This document shows, piece after piece, positions 8,621-19,166 of a DNA stretch of 19,772 bases. Position 1 is the first letter of the stretch, and the number at the start of each line of letters is the position of its first letter. The stretch comes from Isohypsibius dastychi (Eukaryota; Tardigrada; Eutardigrada; Parachela; Isohypsibiidae). The DNA lies in NCBI GenBank assembly GCA_034696485.1, contig JAQIWT010000462.1:1-19772 (forward strand), given 5' to 3'. A model generated the notes under the pieces. That model saw only the letters and a list, made by a program, of their open reading frames with translations. It did not search any database and had not been told where the DNA came from. The translations under genes were made by a program, and so were the position numbers.

Positions 8621-11600
8621 ATGACTACAAATATTTTCACACTCGTTTTTATTTCCGGACTCCTACAGGTGAATATCCATTCAATAATCTTGATTTCTAT
8701 CAAATTTTATTTTCCAGGTGATTTCCGGTCAGAATTTTTCTGCCGAAATTCCGGAATCAATAATCGTCAAAGCTGTTCTGAAAATTGATGATCCAGTATT
8801 ACCATCTCATCTAATCACCGCAAACGACATCGATTCAATCATCTACGCCAAACGCCGGAATCCCCGCCAAATCACCGCCGAAAAAGAAGCCGAGGAAGAC
8901 AGTATTTTGTTCAACACGGCAAACTTAGCCAAGTTGATTGATATTCAAGCCGATTGTGTGAATCCGCAATTTATTAAAGTCAGTGTCCAGTTCGACCGAG
9001 AATTCAACGGGATCATCTATACGAAAGGTCACTACAATGACGATAGTTGTGCATTCGTGAGGGAGGAGACCGGAATTAATAAATTCAATTTCACCATCCC
9101 CACTGATCTGTGAGTTATAAATTAATTTGTATTAATGATATTCAATGGGGTTTTGGGGTATCTGTGGGAAATCTGAAATGAATATCATTGTTCTAATTTT
9201 CATCCAAGCTGCGTGGTTAGCAAAGTGCGGATTTTTTCATTGCGTTGTTTATGCAGTCTTGATTCTGAGCAAAACGTCATTTTTTCATGAATCGTTAATT
9301 TTTTTCAGGTGTGGTTCGTTGGACAACCAGGCCGAAGCAAATGCCAGTATTACAGAGGCTACTTTGATTGTTCAGGTACGTGATATTTCGCATGTGATCA
9401 TAAACTTAACGATACCGTAAAAAAACGAAAGTTGTTTGCTTGATTTTCTGTTTTTTCACACATCAACTTAATATATGTATTCACGAGAAGCGCTCGCAAT
9501 CGGGAATTTGTTTATACGACATTTACAAGACTACAAAATGTGACGCATGATACAATTAGGGAGATGTTTTGGATCGATGTATTACTTTTCGTACCTTGGT
9601 TTTATTTTAAATCATAATAAAAGCTGGTTAACAAAGTCTTAGAAATCTGTTGCAGAATTTCCGTTTGCTGATGCGGATTTGAGTTGGGCGACCAGCCTTT
9701 CTCTTTCTCCCTGGAATTAATTGAAAGAAATTCGTTGACACATTTTTTCTGACATTTCCGATTGCCACTTATCATCTTCTGAAGATATTCAATTCGTTCG
9801 ATTATAATTGCAGCATTCGTTTTACAGAATGACGCCCTTTTCCAAGATGTCAACGATGTTGCGAGAAGAATCCGGTGCGCATGGAGCGATCGTTTCGACA
9901 AGATTATTTCATCTCGTGGCTTCAAAGTCGGCTCTCTCAACGAAAACACCATGGACTACAGCGCGGACGCAGTCAGCGTCTGGATGGACCTCCGAATGGG
10001 CAAAGACCCATTTTCAGGAACCCCAGTTACCAATGGGGTTGTCCGTCTCGGGTCGGACATGACAATTGCAGTTTACATCAAATCAAAGATCGAGAAGGGC
10101 TTAGACGTTGTTATTCGCGATTGTGTGGCAAATGATGCTAAGAAGCACCAACAGATTCAATTGACAGATGAAAATGGCTGTGTGGTACAAAAGAAGCTCA
10201 TGACACCATTCGTCATAAGTGACCGCGTTGGATCAAGTGGAGCATCTCGCGTCGCTTATGCCATGTTGAAGAGCTTCAAGTTTCCTGATTCACTTGATGT
10301 CAATATTATGTGCAATGTTGCCATGTGTAAAGGTATGCATATCAAATGAACATTTTTCACAGAAATAGCAATATTTCAAAAATCATGTATTTTTAAAGGT
10401 CCGTGTGGAATATCATGTGTCGATGGCCATGCTGGACCCAAAGCACCAAAACCAGGTGAATTTACAAATTTTTTTTCATGAAGAAAACCGTGGGATTTTG
10501 TACTTGTTTTCCACCGGCTGTCTTTTAACTGGTGACCTTTGATATCTATTTCTGGTATAACCGTATTTATTTCAGGAGTTTCTCCCAAACCACCAGCAGT
10601 GAAAGCGAAGGTTGACAGCATTCGTCAGAAGCGTGATCTCGACAACATGGACTCAATGGATAATGCGATTCTTGGGAAGACCGTCTTCCTGAAAGAACGT
10701 GAATCGACGGAAGTCATGCTGGAACGTGGCATCCGCGTGCTCTCCGACAACGACATCACCGAAGTTTTGGTCGGGAATCCCAACAGGACATATGATGTGA
10801 TGGCAACAATGGTCCGAAACTCAGACTACATTTGCATCCCCAAAACTGGGTTCGCCGTTGGACTCGCGCTGTTGCTCTTGCTTATTCTGATTTTGACGAT
10901 CGTGACAGTGTTTTTGGTGTGCGCAGCTTGTGCGAGACGCAAGAAGAAGGTTGTTGAAAACACCCAGATCAACTTGTACAACTCTTCGGAACATCTGACC
11001 AGAAGCAAGACCTCGCTTCCCATTGGCTCGCAGAGTTCGCTGCCACTTGGGTCCATGCCGAATATCAGCATGGATCCCAGCACCAGCAATGTTCTTGGAT
11101 CGTTTGTATCATCTCCTCGGTCCCAGGGATCAGATTTCAAGGTGGACTCCAATTTTCAACCAAAATATTCGAAAGGTTCTCAATTATTTTTTTCGTTTAG
11201 GCGTCGGCTATCACCTTGCCAGGAATCGGGATCCACACCAACCCGAACGTGCGACATTCCACCATGAGCTTAAACGCGATGCACTTGCGACCAACTGGTA
11301 ACATCTTCCATCCGATTCCTCCACCTCCTTCGAAGAATGATTTGGATTCGGAGAAAATGCGAAGTCTGCGTTCGGTGACCGTTCGACCGCAGCGCCCCCA
11401 CAGCATCGCAGGCGGCATCGACGAGAAGGACCTGATTGATAACGGTGAAACTACTCGCAGTCTTCGATCATTCTCAATGGCAACCGGCAAAGAACAGGAT
11501 GACACCATTAGCGAACAACTTCAGGGAACCGGAGAAAACGTCCGCTCACTTCGCACATTCACCGTTCGTCCAGGTGGCGCTGTTTTGAGCTTGGCACCCG

Positions 11601-11815
11601 AAAATCACGAGACAATCCGATCACTCCGCTCTTTTATCGCCCGACCGAATGGAAGTGAAAAAGCAATGTCAGATGTGTCTTCGGACAATGGTGAGCAGGA
11701 ACGATCGGAAGGTACCATGCGATCTGGATCGAATGCTAGCTTGGTTCCCGGGGATGAATTGGAGACTGACGAGAATCCACGGTCAATGCGATCCGTTTCT
11801 GTTTATCGAAATTGA
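8621..11815 (+). CDS. ZP-domain membrane protein with long R-S-L-R-S repeat tail (second tandem copy)
   Basis: Seven exons, 8621-8668, 8718-9109, 9309-9375, 9828-10332, 10399-10455, 10576-11141 and 11201-11815, join in frame to 749 aa. A signal peptide covers about residues 1-20. The ZP module has CVNPQFIKVSVQFD, FNGIIYTKGHY, LCGSLD, RRIRCAWSDRFD, VVIRDC, IQLTDENGCVV, FKFPDSLDV and a final C..PCGISC. RQKR at 373-376 is a furin-type site. The membrane segment spans about 447-475 (TGFAVGLALLLLLILILTIV), starts like that of the first ZP protein (FAVG) and ends in CARRKKK. The cytoplasmic tail of about 270 residues is Ser-rich and carries the repeats described separately. Exon 6 is ended at AAG|GTGGAC because only this donor keeps the long final exon in frame. 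It probably encodes an apical-matrix or cuticle-anchoring protein. The gene is convergent with APCDD1. Confidence 0.92.
11357..11812 (+). repeat. R-S-L-R-S peptide repeats in the ZP protein tail
   Basis: The last exon encodes five copies of a nine- to eleven-residue motif: MRSLRSVTVRP, TRSLRSFSMA, VRSLRTFTVRP, IRSLRSFIARP and PRSMRSVSVYRN. They begin at about residues 598, 630, 659, 684 and 738. A degenerate copy (MRSGSNAS) lies near 718. Spacing is 25-32 residues apart from the last, interrupted interval. Most copies follow an acidic or polar linker. The core R-S/T-F/V-S/T resembles basophilic kinase sites and 14-3-3 mode I sites; that reading is an inference. Confidence 0.88.
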
Positions 11816-11835
11816 AAATAAGCAGTAAATCGTTA

Positions 11836-11981
11836 TTTATTCGGCTTACCCGTCTGGGACGGATATTATTTTTGGGTTTGATATCCATTATTTTCGTGAG
11901 CCTTTCTTGTAATATTCGTGCTTGAACATTTTATTAATATTCCATTGTAAAAAATCATCGCAGTTTGACCACATATTTATT
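11836..11981 (-). terminator. Three AATAAA signals on the minus strand after APCDD1
   Basis: AATAAA on the minus strand occurs at 11976-11981, 11930-11935 and 11836-11841, from 17 to 162 bases past the APCDD1-like stop at 11998. The last lies only 21 bases after the stop codon of the convergent ZP gene, so the two 3' untranslated regions probably overlap. No canonical plus-strand AATAAA was found between the two stop codons. Confidence 0.5.
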
Positions 11982-11997
11982 CCCGAATTCCCGAGTC

Positions 11998-14900
11998 TCA
12001 AGAAAAAAATCCAGTTATGGAAAAAATTACAAAAAGCATTGTTTGCGCAGTTGAAAATGTTAAGTTAGCAGATCCGGATTTAATTCGTCGATCCGGGAAC
12101 AAGGTGAAACTCCTTGCTTCTGAGCGATTTCTTGATGGGGTTTCTGTGGTTGGATACATCGAATGATGATTTCTTTCTCTGGCGGTAAAGAGCGGTGTTG
12201 TGGTTAAATGAATTCTCGGATTGCACTGAATCAAAGCTGGTTGAAAAGAAGTTGGTCGGGTTGTGGAACCTTCGAATGCTTCAACAAATTCCCCGTAATT
12301 TTCTTGATATTCTTGGCCAAGATGAAGAAGAGAGTTGTTGAACGCATCTTGTTCTAGCCGGATGATATTAAAATCAGCATTCGGGATCGTCAGACCTTCA
12401 ATAAACAAGTCAAATTATAATCATTATCAATCAATGAAATGAAATCGATGAAAATAAAATCAATCAAATAGAAATAAGATTAAATAAAATTACATTAACA
12501 AGGTGAACTTGAGCTTGAAATGAAATCAAGAGAACAAAATTGGTGACAATAACTGAATCAACAAATCGATAACGGAAATAATTTCATTCGATTGTTTCCG
12601 GCGCGTTCACGAAAAAGTCAAAAAAATACTGAAGGTCCGATTCCCCGACAAAATTCTCCGCATACCTAACAGTTTACATCCATTGGTGGAACTGATATCT
12701 TTCACGCGATTTAGTATCCACGGTCCGACACCACATTCCGACGCATTGGAAGTCGCTAACTGCTGAACAACAAAATCCAAATGCGGAGTGACAGTTGCAT
12801 TAATGACCAGAAAATCGATTTTCTGCGCCGACGCGATCACCGAATATGGCTCTTCTAACGTAAAGGTCCCGCTTCCAATTATGGTGAAACTTCGTTGCTG
12901 ACATTCCGGTTCGGTATAATGCTGATATTCTCCCTGCCATTCGAAAGTTTCAGGGAACAAAATTAAAATCCGACGGATGAAAGATCCGCTGGAACGAGAT
13001 TCACATTCTGATAGACTTTTCCACTCGCCGGTTAAGTCGGCCAGAAAAAATGGTGGTGACCTTTTCGCCGGCGTCAGAACTGGCGGAAAGACGGGATTTG
13101 TGGCGACTTTGATGATTTCGCAGACCGGACAGTCAGGATGCTGCAACAATACGGATGAATTGCGGGAAACTGGGCTATATGTTTCAGAAATTATTCCAAC
13201 ACTTGAGAAATCCATTTTATAAATCTTGGATAAAAATGAGATCACCGAAATTCACGAAGGATATAAAAAACCAATTTACAATCTAAAAAATTATTAAAAA
13301 TTAAATAACACCAAATAAACAGGTACTTCAATGATTACGTAAACTTAAATGACCAAAATCGGTCAAATCATTATTAGACATATTAATATAATTCAGAATA
13401 TGCAGTGGAAATTCAAGCTCATTACTAAGCATATTTTCAAATACAAACTTGAGCTCAGGACACTCCAGTTTAGTCAAAAAATGTAAAATACTTGCCTCGC
13501 TTTCGGCTTTGATTAAAAAATCACTCAAATAGCTGACCGGCCTTTCTGAATTCATCTGACCGGGTTTCGGTGTCTCGCCAGTTAGAAGTTCCTTCCTGCT
13601 GACAACTCCACCGGTTGGAGATGTCCATCTTCTCCGCTGTATTCTGATTAGGTGAAGCTCATCAAAACTGAAGTTTAGGGCTTCGAGGCAATCGAACTCA
13701 ACATCAATTCGCGACACGCTGGGTTCCGCAGTTTGAGCCGTCGTGGGATATAATTCGAAATTAAAAATCTCATGATATTCCTGAGGCGGCCATGGCTGAG
13801 TGGAGAAGCGGGCCAGTGGGCAAACTTTGAGCACGTTAGCCTGAATTACATCCGCTTGCTCCTGAGTATAAGGCATAACAGTGACCTTTGTCACCGTATA
13901 ATCAACATCTATTCCACCTACCAAAAAACGTTATTTTCACTGAATTAAAAAAATCATGTACAAATATGGCAAGTTACCGGGGAGAATCCAGGATTTTTTC
14001 ATTTCGTTCAAAACTCCACGAATCGTCAAGGAATATAGAGGAGTCATACATTCGTCCGCATAATAATATTGATGAAGGACGAAGGATGTGTTGTAGCCAA
14101 ACTAATACAAAATACACTAATTCCGATGAATGACCATTATTTGTTGAAATAAAACAACGCTAGTTTTGAAAAAACAGCCGTTCTGTCGTTTGAGTTATAA
14201 TTTAAATTAAAGAAATCTCAGTCTGAAATACAAAAATCCATTTTTTCGATGTACTTGTGGCATTTACCTTGTTTTATAGATGCCGAAAAAAGAGTTAGAA
14301 ATACGAGAGCAAAATTTTTATTTTCACTATTTACACACGGAATTTGGTTTGTTTTTGATTTTGAACAAAGAAAAACGTCCTGATGGAAAAAACAGTAACA
14401 GCGCCATGTGGCGCCACCTTTTCAGCAAGAGTCTTCCTGGTGGTTCAACTTCATTTTATTTAATGTTCCACTCTTCATTATGATATTTAATTTTATCATA
14501 CCTCATAATCACGTAGTAAAAAATAAGGTCCAGCACGAACTTCGCACCTACAAACAGAACTGTGTTGAAGCTATGCCACAATATCATTTTCGAAGGATTC
14601 TCAGATGTTTTCATTCTTATTGAAATATTTTATTCATTCTAACATTTGGTGGACATGCATCAATAGCTTACATAACGATCACTGCAATATGGTTATTGAT
14701 ACGTTAGGATCAGGTTATGAATTACCACTTGACTTCTAGCTGTAAACAACCCTGACGACCAAGGCGACCGGCAACTTGACCATAACTTCCCAGATGACCA
14801 GATTGTGCAACTCAAATCGCACCTGCGTAATGCAGTAGCTGATTTCTCTTGTCAGAAGCCGGCTAGACTCAATAAACTGAACTGATATTCAAAAATCAAT

Positions 14901-15180
14901 TTCAAAAAAATTCGACGGAAATCCAAGTGATAAATTTCTTCCGAAAAAATCGTCTGTTATGAACCAAATTAAAATTCTTGAAAATTCGAATTAAATCTAC
15001 AAAATATTTTTGAAGACCTGACCTTTGTGAAATCCATCTTCCCGATAAAGCAACAGGTCTCTCGGAAGATATTCTGGTATCTTTGATTCGGCAGGGATCC
15101 CATCCTTTTATCATCCCATGAACCGGTCCAAATATTCCAATTCCCGTAACAAAATTCAGCCAGAAGCTAAATTCCCACAT
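11998..15180 (-). CDS. APCDD1: APCDD1-like secreted or membrane-anchored Wnt antagonist
   Basis: Six minus-strand exons, 15023-15180, 14502-14547, 13978-14101, 13492-13917, 12666-13169 and 11998-12395, join in frame to 551 aa (human about 514). The vertebrate protein binds Wnt and LRP and inhibits Wnt signalling at the cell surface. Residues 1-22 form a signal peptide (MWEFSFWLNFVTGIGIFG). The first APCDD1 domain reads SGRWISQRCEVRAGPYFLLR, then YYYADECMTPLYSLTIRG, WILPGGIDVDY and HLIRIQ. The second has CPVCEII, LTGEW, CESRS, YQHYTEPEC, CGVGPW, ISSTNGCKLLG, IIRLEQDA and LIQC. The C-terminus ends in a short hydrophobic stretch (MLFVIFSITGFFS), suggesting a GPI signal or tail anchor. The 46-base second exon is supported by its exact family match and phase. 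The boundary between exons 4 and 5 (A|GTATTT to CCCAG|TT) is the least certain, since it lies in the variable linker. Confidence 0.92.
12396..12665 (-). other. A-rich intron of the APCDD1-like gene with AAAT/GAAAT repeats
   Basis: This 270-base intron has imperfect short repeats on the plus strand (GAAATGAAATCGATGAAAAT and on, about 12433-12495). It is low-complexity DNA without coding potential. Confidence 0.6.
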
Positions 15181-17191
15181 TCTGCTCCACTTCGAGAAAA
15201 CTGGGTCCAAAACTGCCTGTTCAGCCAACTAATGATCCCATCTGTCCAAGTCCATAATCCACGTCTCCAGGCTGGGAATTTGAACAGCTCCACTTCCGAT
15301 TAAAAAGCAGCCGGATGAAAGTTAGTTTAAGCAGTAAATGAAATTTATACGAAGGAAGCGGGAATGAGTTTCCAACTGCAGTCAAGCAAGCTGGTCGACA
15401 GCTATTGTCATCTTCTACAAAAGCAGTTCACAATTCAGCACCGGTCTGGTTAACAAGTCTATTTGAGGAGAATAGCGGGTCGGTAGTAAATTAAATCAAT
15501 GTCGCACGTACGAGTTGAAATTCGACCACACAGCAAACGATATTTCACAAAAGCTGTCCTTAGTCCAGCTGTGCGCAGCTCGAATATCGAGTATCAAGAT
15601 ATGTTGATAGGTAGCTGTCGCTTTACACCTCCATGCAAATGTTTATCACCGAAATATAAATCATCGAAAAATACGAAAACAAAAGTCTATGAACAACTGT
15701 CTCTCCAATGTAAACAGCGGAGACAAAATACAAATAGAATAAAAAATTACGCATTTAATCAATCAAAACAGAAAATCAAATTCTAACCATTTTCGAGAGA
15801 AAGCAGTTATTGGAACTTCAATCACAACACTGACTGGCCAATTATTTACATTTTACTAAATTCAAAATAATACAATTACAGCAGATCCGAAATCTGGGTA
15901 ATTACGAAAACATAACACAGAAATAAACTGACTCACTCTGATATCCCGGATTACAAAGACAAAAAAAAATCAGGAATAAAAAATAACTCAGAGAAATTTA
16001 ACCGATCAAGCTGCAGTAATTTTTTTGGACTGGTTTTAAAAATGAAAAACCTGTCCTTTCCGTATCGATCCTCCCCCACAAACTAATGACACTAATAACT
16101 GGAATTCTCTGACTAGTGTTTAGTCTTTTATTCGTATTTAGGCCAGCCGTCCTTTTCACACAAAAAATCCATTAATCACAACCCACGAATTGTCGAAACC
16201 TTTTCTTCCAATCGCATGTCATGCCTGCCCTTCTTGATTTGCTTCAATGAGATGACCAATCTGAGATCGGTCAGGCAAAAATTGTCGTTTGTTTGAAATG
16301 AAATACGAAGCTCACTAAACAAGCCGGCAAGAATAATAATTTTCCACTCAACAGATCTGAGACAAAATGGCAAATACTGACTGATCGCTCGTTTATATCT
16401 CCTCATCTTCTTCTGATTCAAATCAATTTTCCACCGTCTTGACACACTGAGAGCGCGTAATTATCCGGCATGTTTTCATTTCTCAAACTCCGGCCAGCCC
16501 GGTCAAGGCGTTGGAGGGATTACAATCTGATGAGGCTGAAGTGATGAGTTTGAAAAGTGTAAAATTACGCTGGAATGCCCATCTGATATGGATCCATTTA
16601 ATAAGCGTCTTTTTCAGCCCACAGGAAGCCGTGGTCATTTCATCCTTCATAACATCTAAAAAGGAAACGAGAAATTCAATCATTACATTATCCAAAAAAA
16701 ACACTCGTCGGTTTTTTTCAAACACAAAGAGGGTTCACAATTTTTCATAGCAGGTCATACTTATAACTTATGACTACCAGAAACGCACAATACAACACTG
16801 AGATCATTGGTTGCAGAGGTGGACTATGAACTCGACTCAGTATTAGGATTCACTAACCAGTTTCACTATGAACAGCAAAACAACGGTGAACTGACCACCA
16901 CCCGTTTGGTCTTCAGTGAAACCAAGAAAAAACGGTTACACTTTCTTTATAAATAATACACAGAAATAATCCTGTTGGACTTAATTCTTTGCAGGTTAAT
17001 TTTAGATCTAGAACGAAATCGATGCTTAGACTTATATTTTTTGACAGAAAAACTGATAAACCGAATTTGTTCATTTGAAAAAAACGAAAACAGAGATAGA
17101 CCTTGAGATTCTACGACGAATTGAAGTAAATCTAGATGCTTGCTACCGACGAGAACAAGTGGATGAAGGACGAAATCTGGCTTTTTCGAGC
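15181..17191. other. About 2 kb without a recognised gene, between DNMT2 and APCDD1
   Basis: The region should hold the APCDD1-like promoter and 5' untranslated region at its left end and the DNMT2 3' untranslated region at its right end. The open frames in it (for example plus 15499-15786, 95 codons; minus 16176-16445; minus 16483-16725) match no family I know. They have ordinary AT-rich composition and no convincing splice partners. No tRNA B box, inverted repeat or tandem repeat was recognised. Confidence 0.5.
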
Positions 17192-18889
17192 TCACCTTAT
17201 ACACCATTTCCAGATCTCTAGTGGAGGGATGGAGTCTCGTGAGCAAAGAAGGCTTTCCATTAGTTTCGAGACAATTTCGACATTCAAGCTATTTCCAAAA
17301 AGGCGCCACCTCTGACGAGTTGTAGTCGATACAGGAAACTCTGAAACAAAGAATCACATACTGCAGCGGATCTTTTTCTGGCAACTTGCAAGAAATTACC
17401 GAAATCCACGGGAAAGCCCATAATTTTAGCAATTTCTCTCGGACTAAAAAAGCGTATTTTCATGCTTGTGAGAATGCTGTCTGCTTCCGCGGAATTAGCT
17501 TCTAAATCAACGAGATCGAAGAACCGTTTGGCCAGATGGTCGAACTGCAAAAATATAAACGGATATGAAAACCGCATTCCGAAATTCCTAATTGATACCT
17601 CGTTACGATCCAAGGGACAAAACACCGATCCAGTTCCCTTCAAATACCTTCCATAACTAAGAAAACGTTCAGAATTGAACAATCAAATTGGTTATTAATC
17701 AAATTCATTCTCACCCACTAGTGAAACAGTTCGTCGACGTATCGGATGCAAATTTCACGTCCAGAACCGTAAGATAACGGCGTAACACAGGAATCGGTAC
17801 GAAAAGGTCATCCTCTTCGACAGCGGCTTCCTCGATTAGTGACGGACCAAAAAAGTTGAGCAGTGACAGTTTATTTATCAGCGGGTCCTCCAACTAAAAA
17901 ACAACAGAATCAGGCGCTTGAATATCGTGCGTCACGAAATCGCAAATGGGCAAGAGCATACTTCCGGTTCTGATAAATGTTGGTCCAGGTTGTCGAATAC
18001 CGTGGTGCGGATCTCGTCATCAAGCGAACTTGTATGAGGATGGATCGTGGTTCGGGAGGCTGTCATGTAGTACCGCAAGCGCGAATTCGGGATGCCAAAG
18101 TCGACCGGACTTAATAAATATTGCTGCGTTCAAATTTCAAAATCAAATTTCGAATTTTAAATTCATTCAGCGAGAATGATCTACCTGAATACAGTATCCG
18201 CAACCCTTTAGAGTTATGATCATTTCTTTATGAGCTCCCGATGTCTCGAACCCTTTAACATTTTCCATAGCGATATATTTCGGAGGTTTCTTCAATCTGT
18301 TTGGGGATAGTGAATATATTAGACAATAGTTTTGGTTGGATGTAAAATGACGGCCCACCTTGACAGATTGTTCAAGACAAACATAAATGATTCACAGCGA
18401 AAGTCTCTAATGTCTTTGACATTTCCATTTCTGTATAGAAAAATAGGTAATGACAGAAACCATACAAAATGTTCAAATCGTACCTGCTGAATGGCTGACA
18501 TGGTGGCGACATTGTCAACATCCACAACCCTTCGAGATCATCCAGTTTTAGAGCCTACCCTTGAAGAGGACGAATGTGAGAAATGACATGAACTACAATG
18601 TGTTTCGCAAAACTCACCCGAACATCCAGCTGCTCCATGGCGGTATCTGGGAAATTCAGCTGATAAACCGTCTTGGCCGTCGGGTTTATATCAACAGCTC
18701 TAATGGATAACTCTTCCGTTCCACCTAGTTGATCCAAGTTCTTCGCCAAAGAATTCTGGATGGCTTCTGGAAGAATGATTTCACATGTCACGAAAAAGAA
18801 CAAATTCGTATAATTTACATACTTCGAAGAGAGCAATGCATTCCGCCTATCCCACTGTACAATTCCAACATTCGAAACTCCGAGCTCAT
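17192..18889 (-). CDS. TRDMT1: DNMT2/TRDMT1 tRNA (cytosine-5) methyltransferase
   Basis: Ten minus-strand exons join in frame to 387 aa (human 391): 18823-18889, 18618-18766, 18484-18554, 18359-18430, 18185-18296, 17962-18123, 17715-17893, 17599-17656, 17400-17544, 17192-17340. The enzyme uses S-adenosylmethionine to methylate C38 of tRNA-Asp and some other tRNAs. All key motifs are present: motif I LELYSGIGG (8-16), motif IV PPCQPFSR with catalytic Cys91, motif VI ENVKGFE (131-137), motif VIII R-L-R (172-174), the DNMT2-specific Cys-Phe-Thr (267-269), GTGSV, FFSPREIAKIMGFP and motif X GNSLNV (354-359). All nine introns are 53-68 bases. The stop TGA lies inside a strong donor-like AAG|GTGAGC, so an extra 3' exon is possible. 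The last 16 or so residues go beyond the conserved fold. The protein looks intact and active. Confidence 0.96.
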
Positions 18890-19022
18890 CTTCGGATTGA
18901 GAGAGCAAAATAAATACAAGGAAGACAACCGAAATAATGTGGATAAACCGTATTTTACAGTTTTACGAGGATTTCTCGTTTTGAAAAACCAAAACAAGGA
19001 CAGCTGGCGACAGGCCCGTGGA

Positions 19023-19038
19023 TAGGGATGTGCTTACG
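19023..19038 (+). repeat. Left terminal inverted repeat of the hAT-like element
   Basis: TAGGGATGTGCTTACG. It differs from the right-end copy only at the sixth base (A versus T). Confidence 0.85.
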
Positions 19039-19166
19039 CCTTACGCGTAAGTTACGTCGTATTACAAAATACGTACATTACGATTACAATTTCAGTTTGC
19101 TCGTAATGGCGTAAATAACGTCGTTTTACACTTGTAAGCTCGTAAGGTGCTTGTAAGGTCGTAAGC
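19033..19166. repeat. Left subterminal TTACG/CGTAA cluster
   Basis: Four TTACG and five CGTAA copies occur in about 135 bases, including the palindromic TTACGCGTAA near 19041. Such subterminal motifs are the usual binding sites of hAT transposases. A role here is inferred. Confidence 0.8.

Noticed and set aside
9602-9952. Minus-strand 116-codon open frame over ZP exon 4 and its upstream intron
   Set aside because: It is a shadow of the plus-strand ZP exon (RRIRCAWSDRFD region) extended into intron sequence, with no family match.
11142-11175. Exon 6 of the second ZP gene ending at AAAG|GTTCTC (11175)
   Set aside because: Joining this donor to 11201 gives a reading frame that stops after about 33 residues. 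The donor at 11142 keeps the 204-residue final exon in frame.
14736-14812. Alternative APCDD1 exon starting with R-C-D on the minus strand after a CGCAG acceptor
   Set aside because: The phase fits but the peptide does not follow the family. The 14502-14547 exon gives the exact CEVRAGP motif with correct phases on both sides.
15499-15786. Plus-strand 95-codon ATG open frame
   Set aside because: It has a basic, low-complexity C-terminal half, no recognisable domain or splice partners and no similarity I can name. Such length can occur by chance in this composition.
16511-16560. C/D-box snoRNA-like strings (CTGATGAGG, GTGATGAG, CTGA)
   Set aside because: No terminal stem or properly spaced D box could be found.
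16176-16725. Two minus-strand open frames that might be exons of one gene, plus the overlapping plus-strand frame
   Set aside because: No family motif is visible and no pair of splice sites joins them convincingly. Overlapping open frames on both strands argue for chance.
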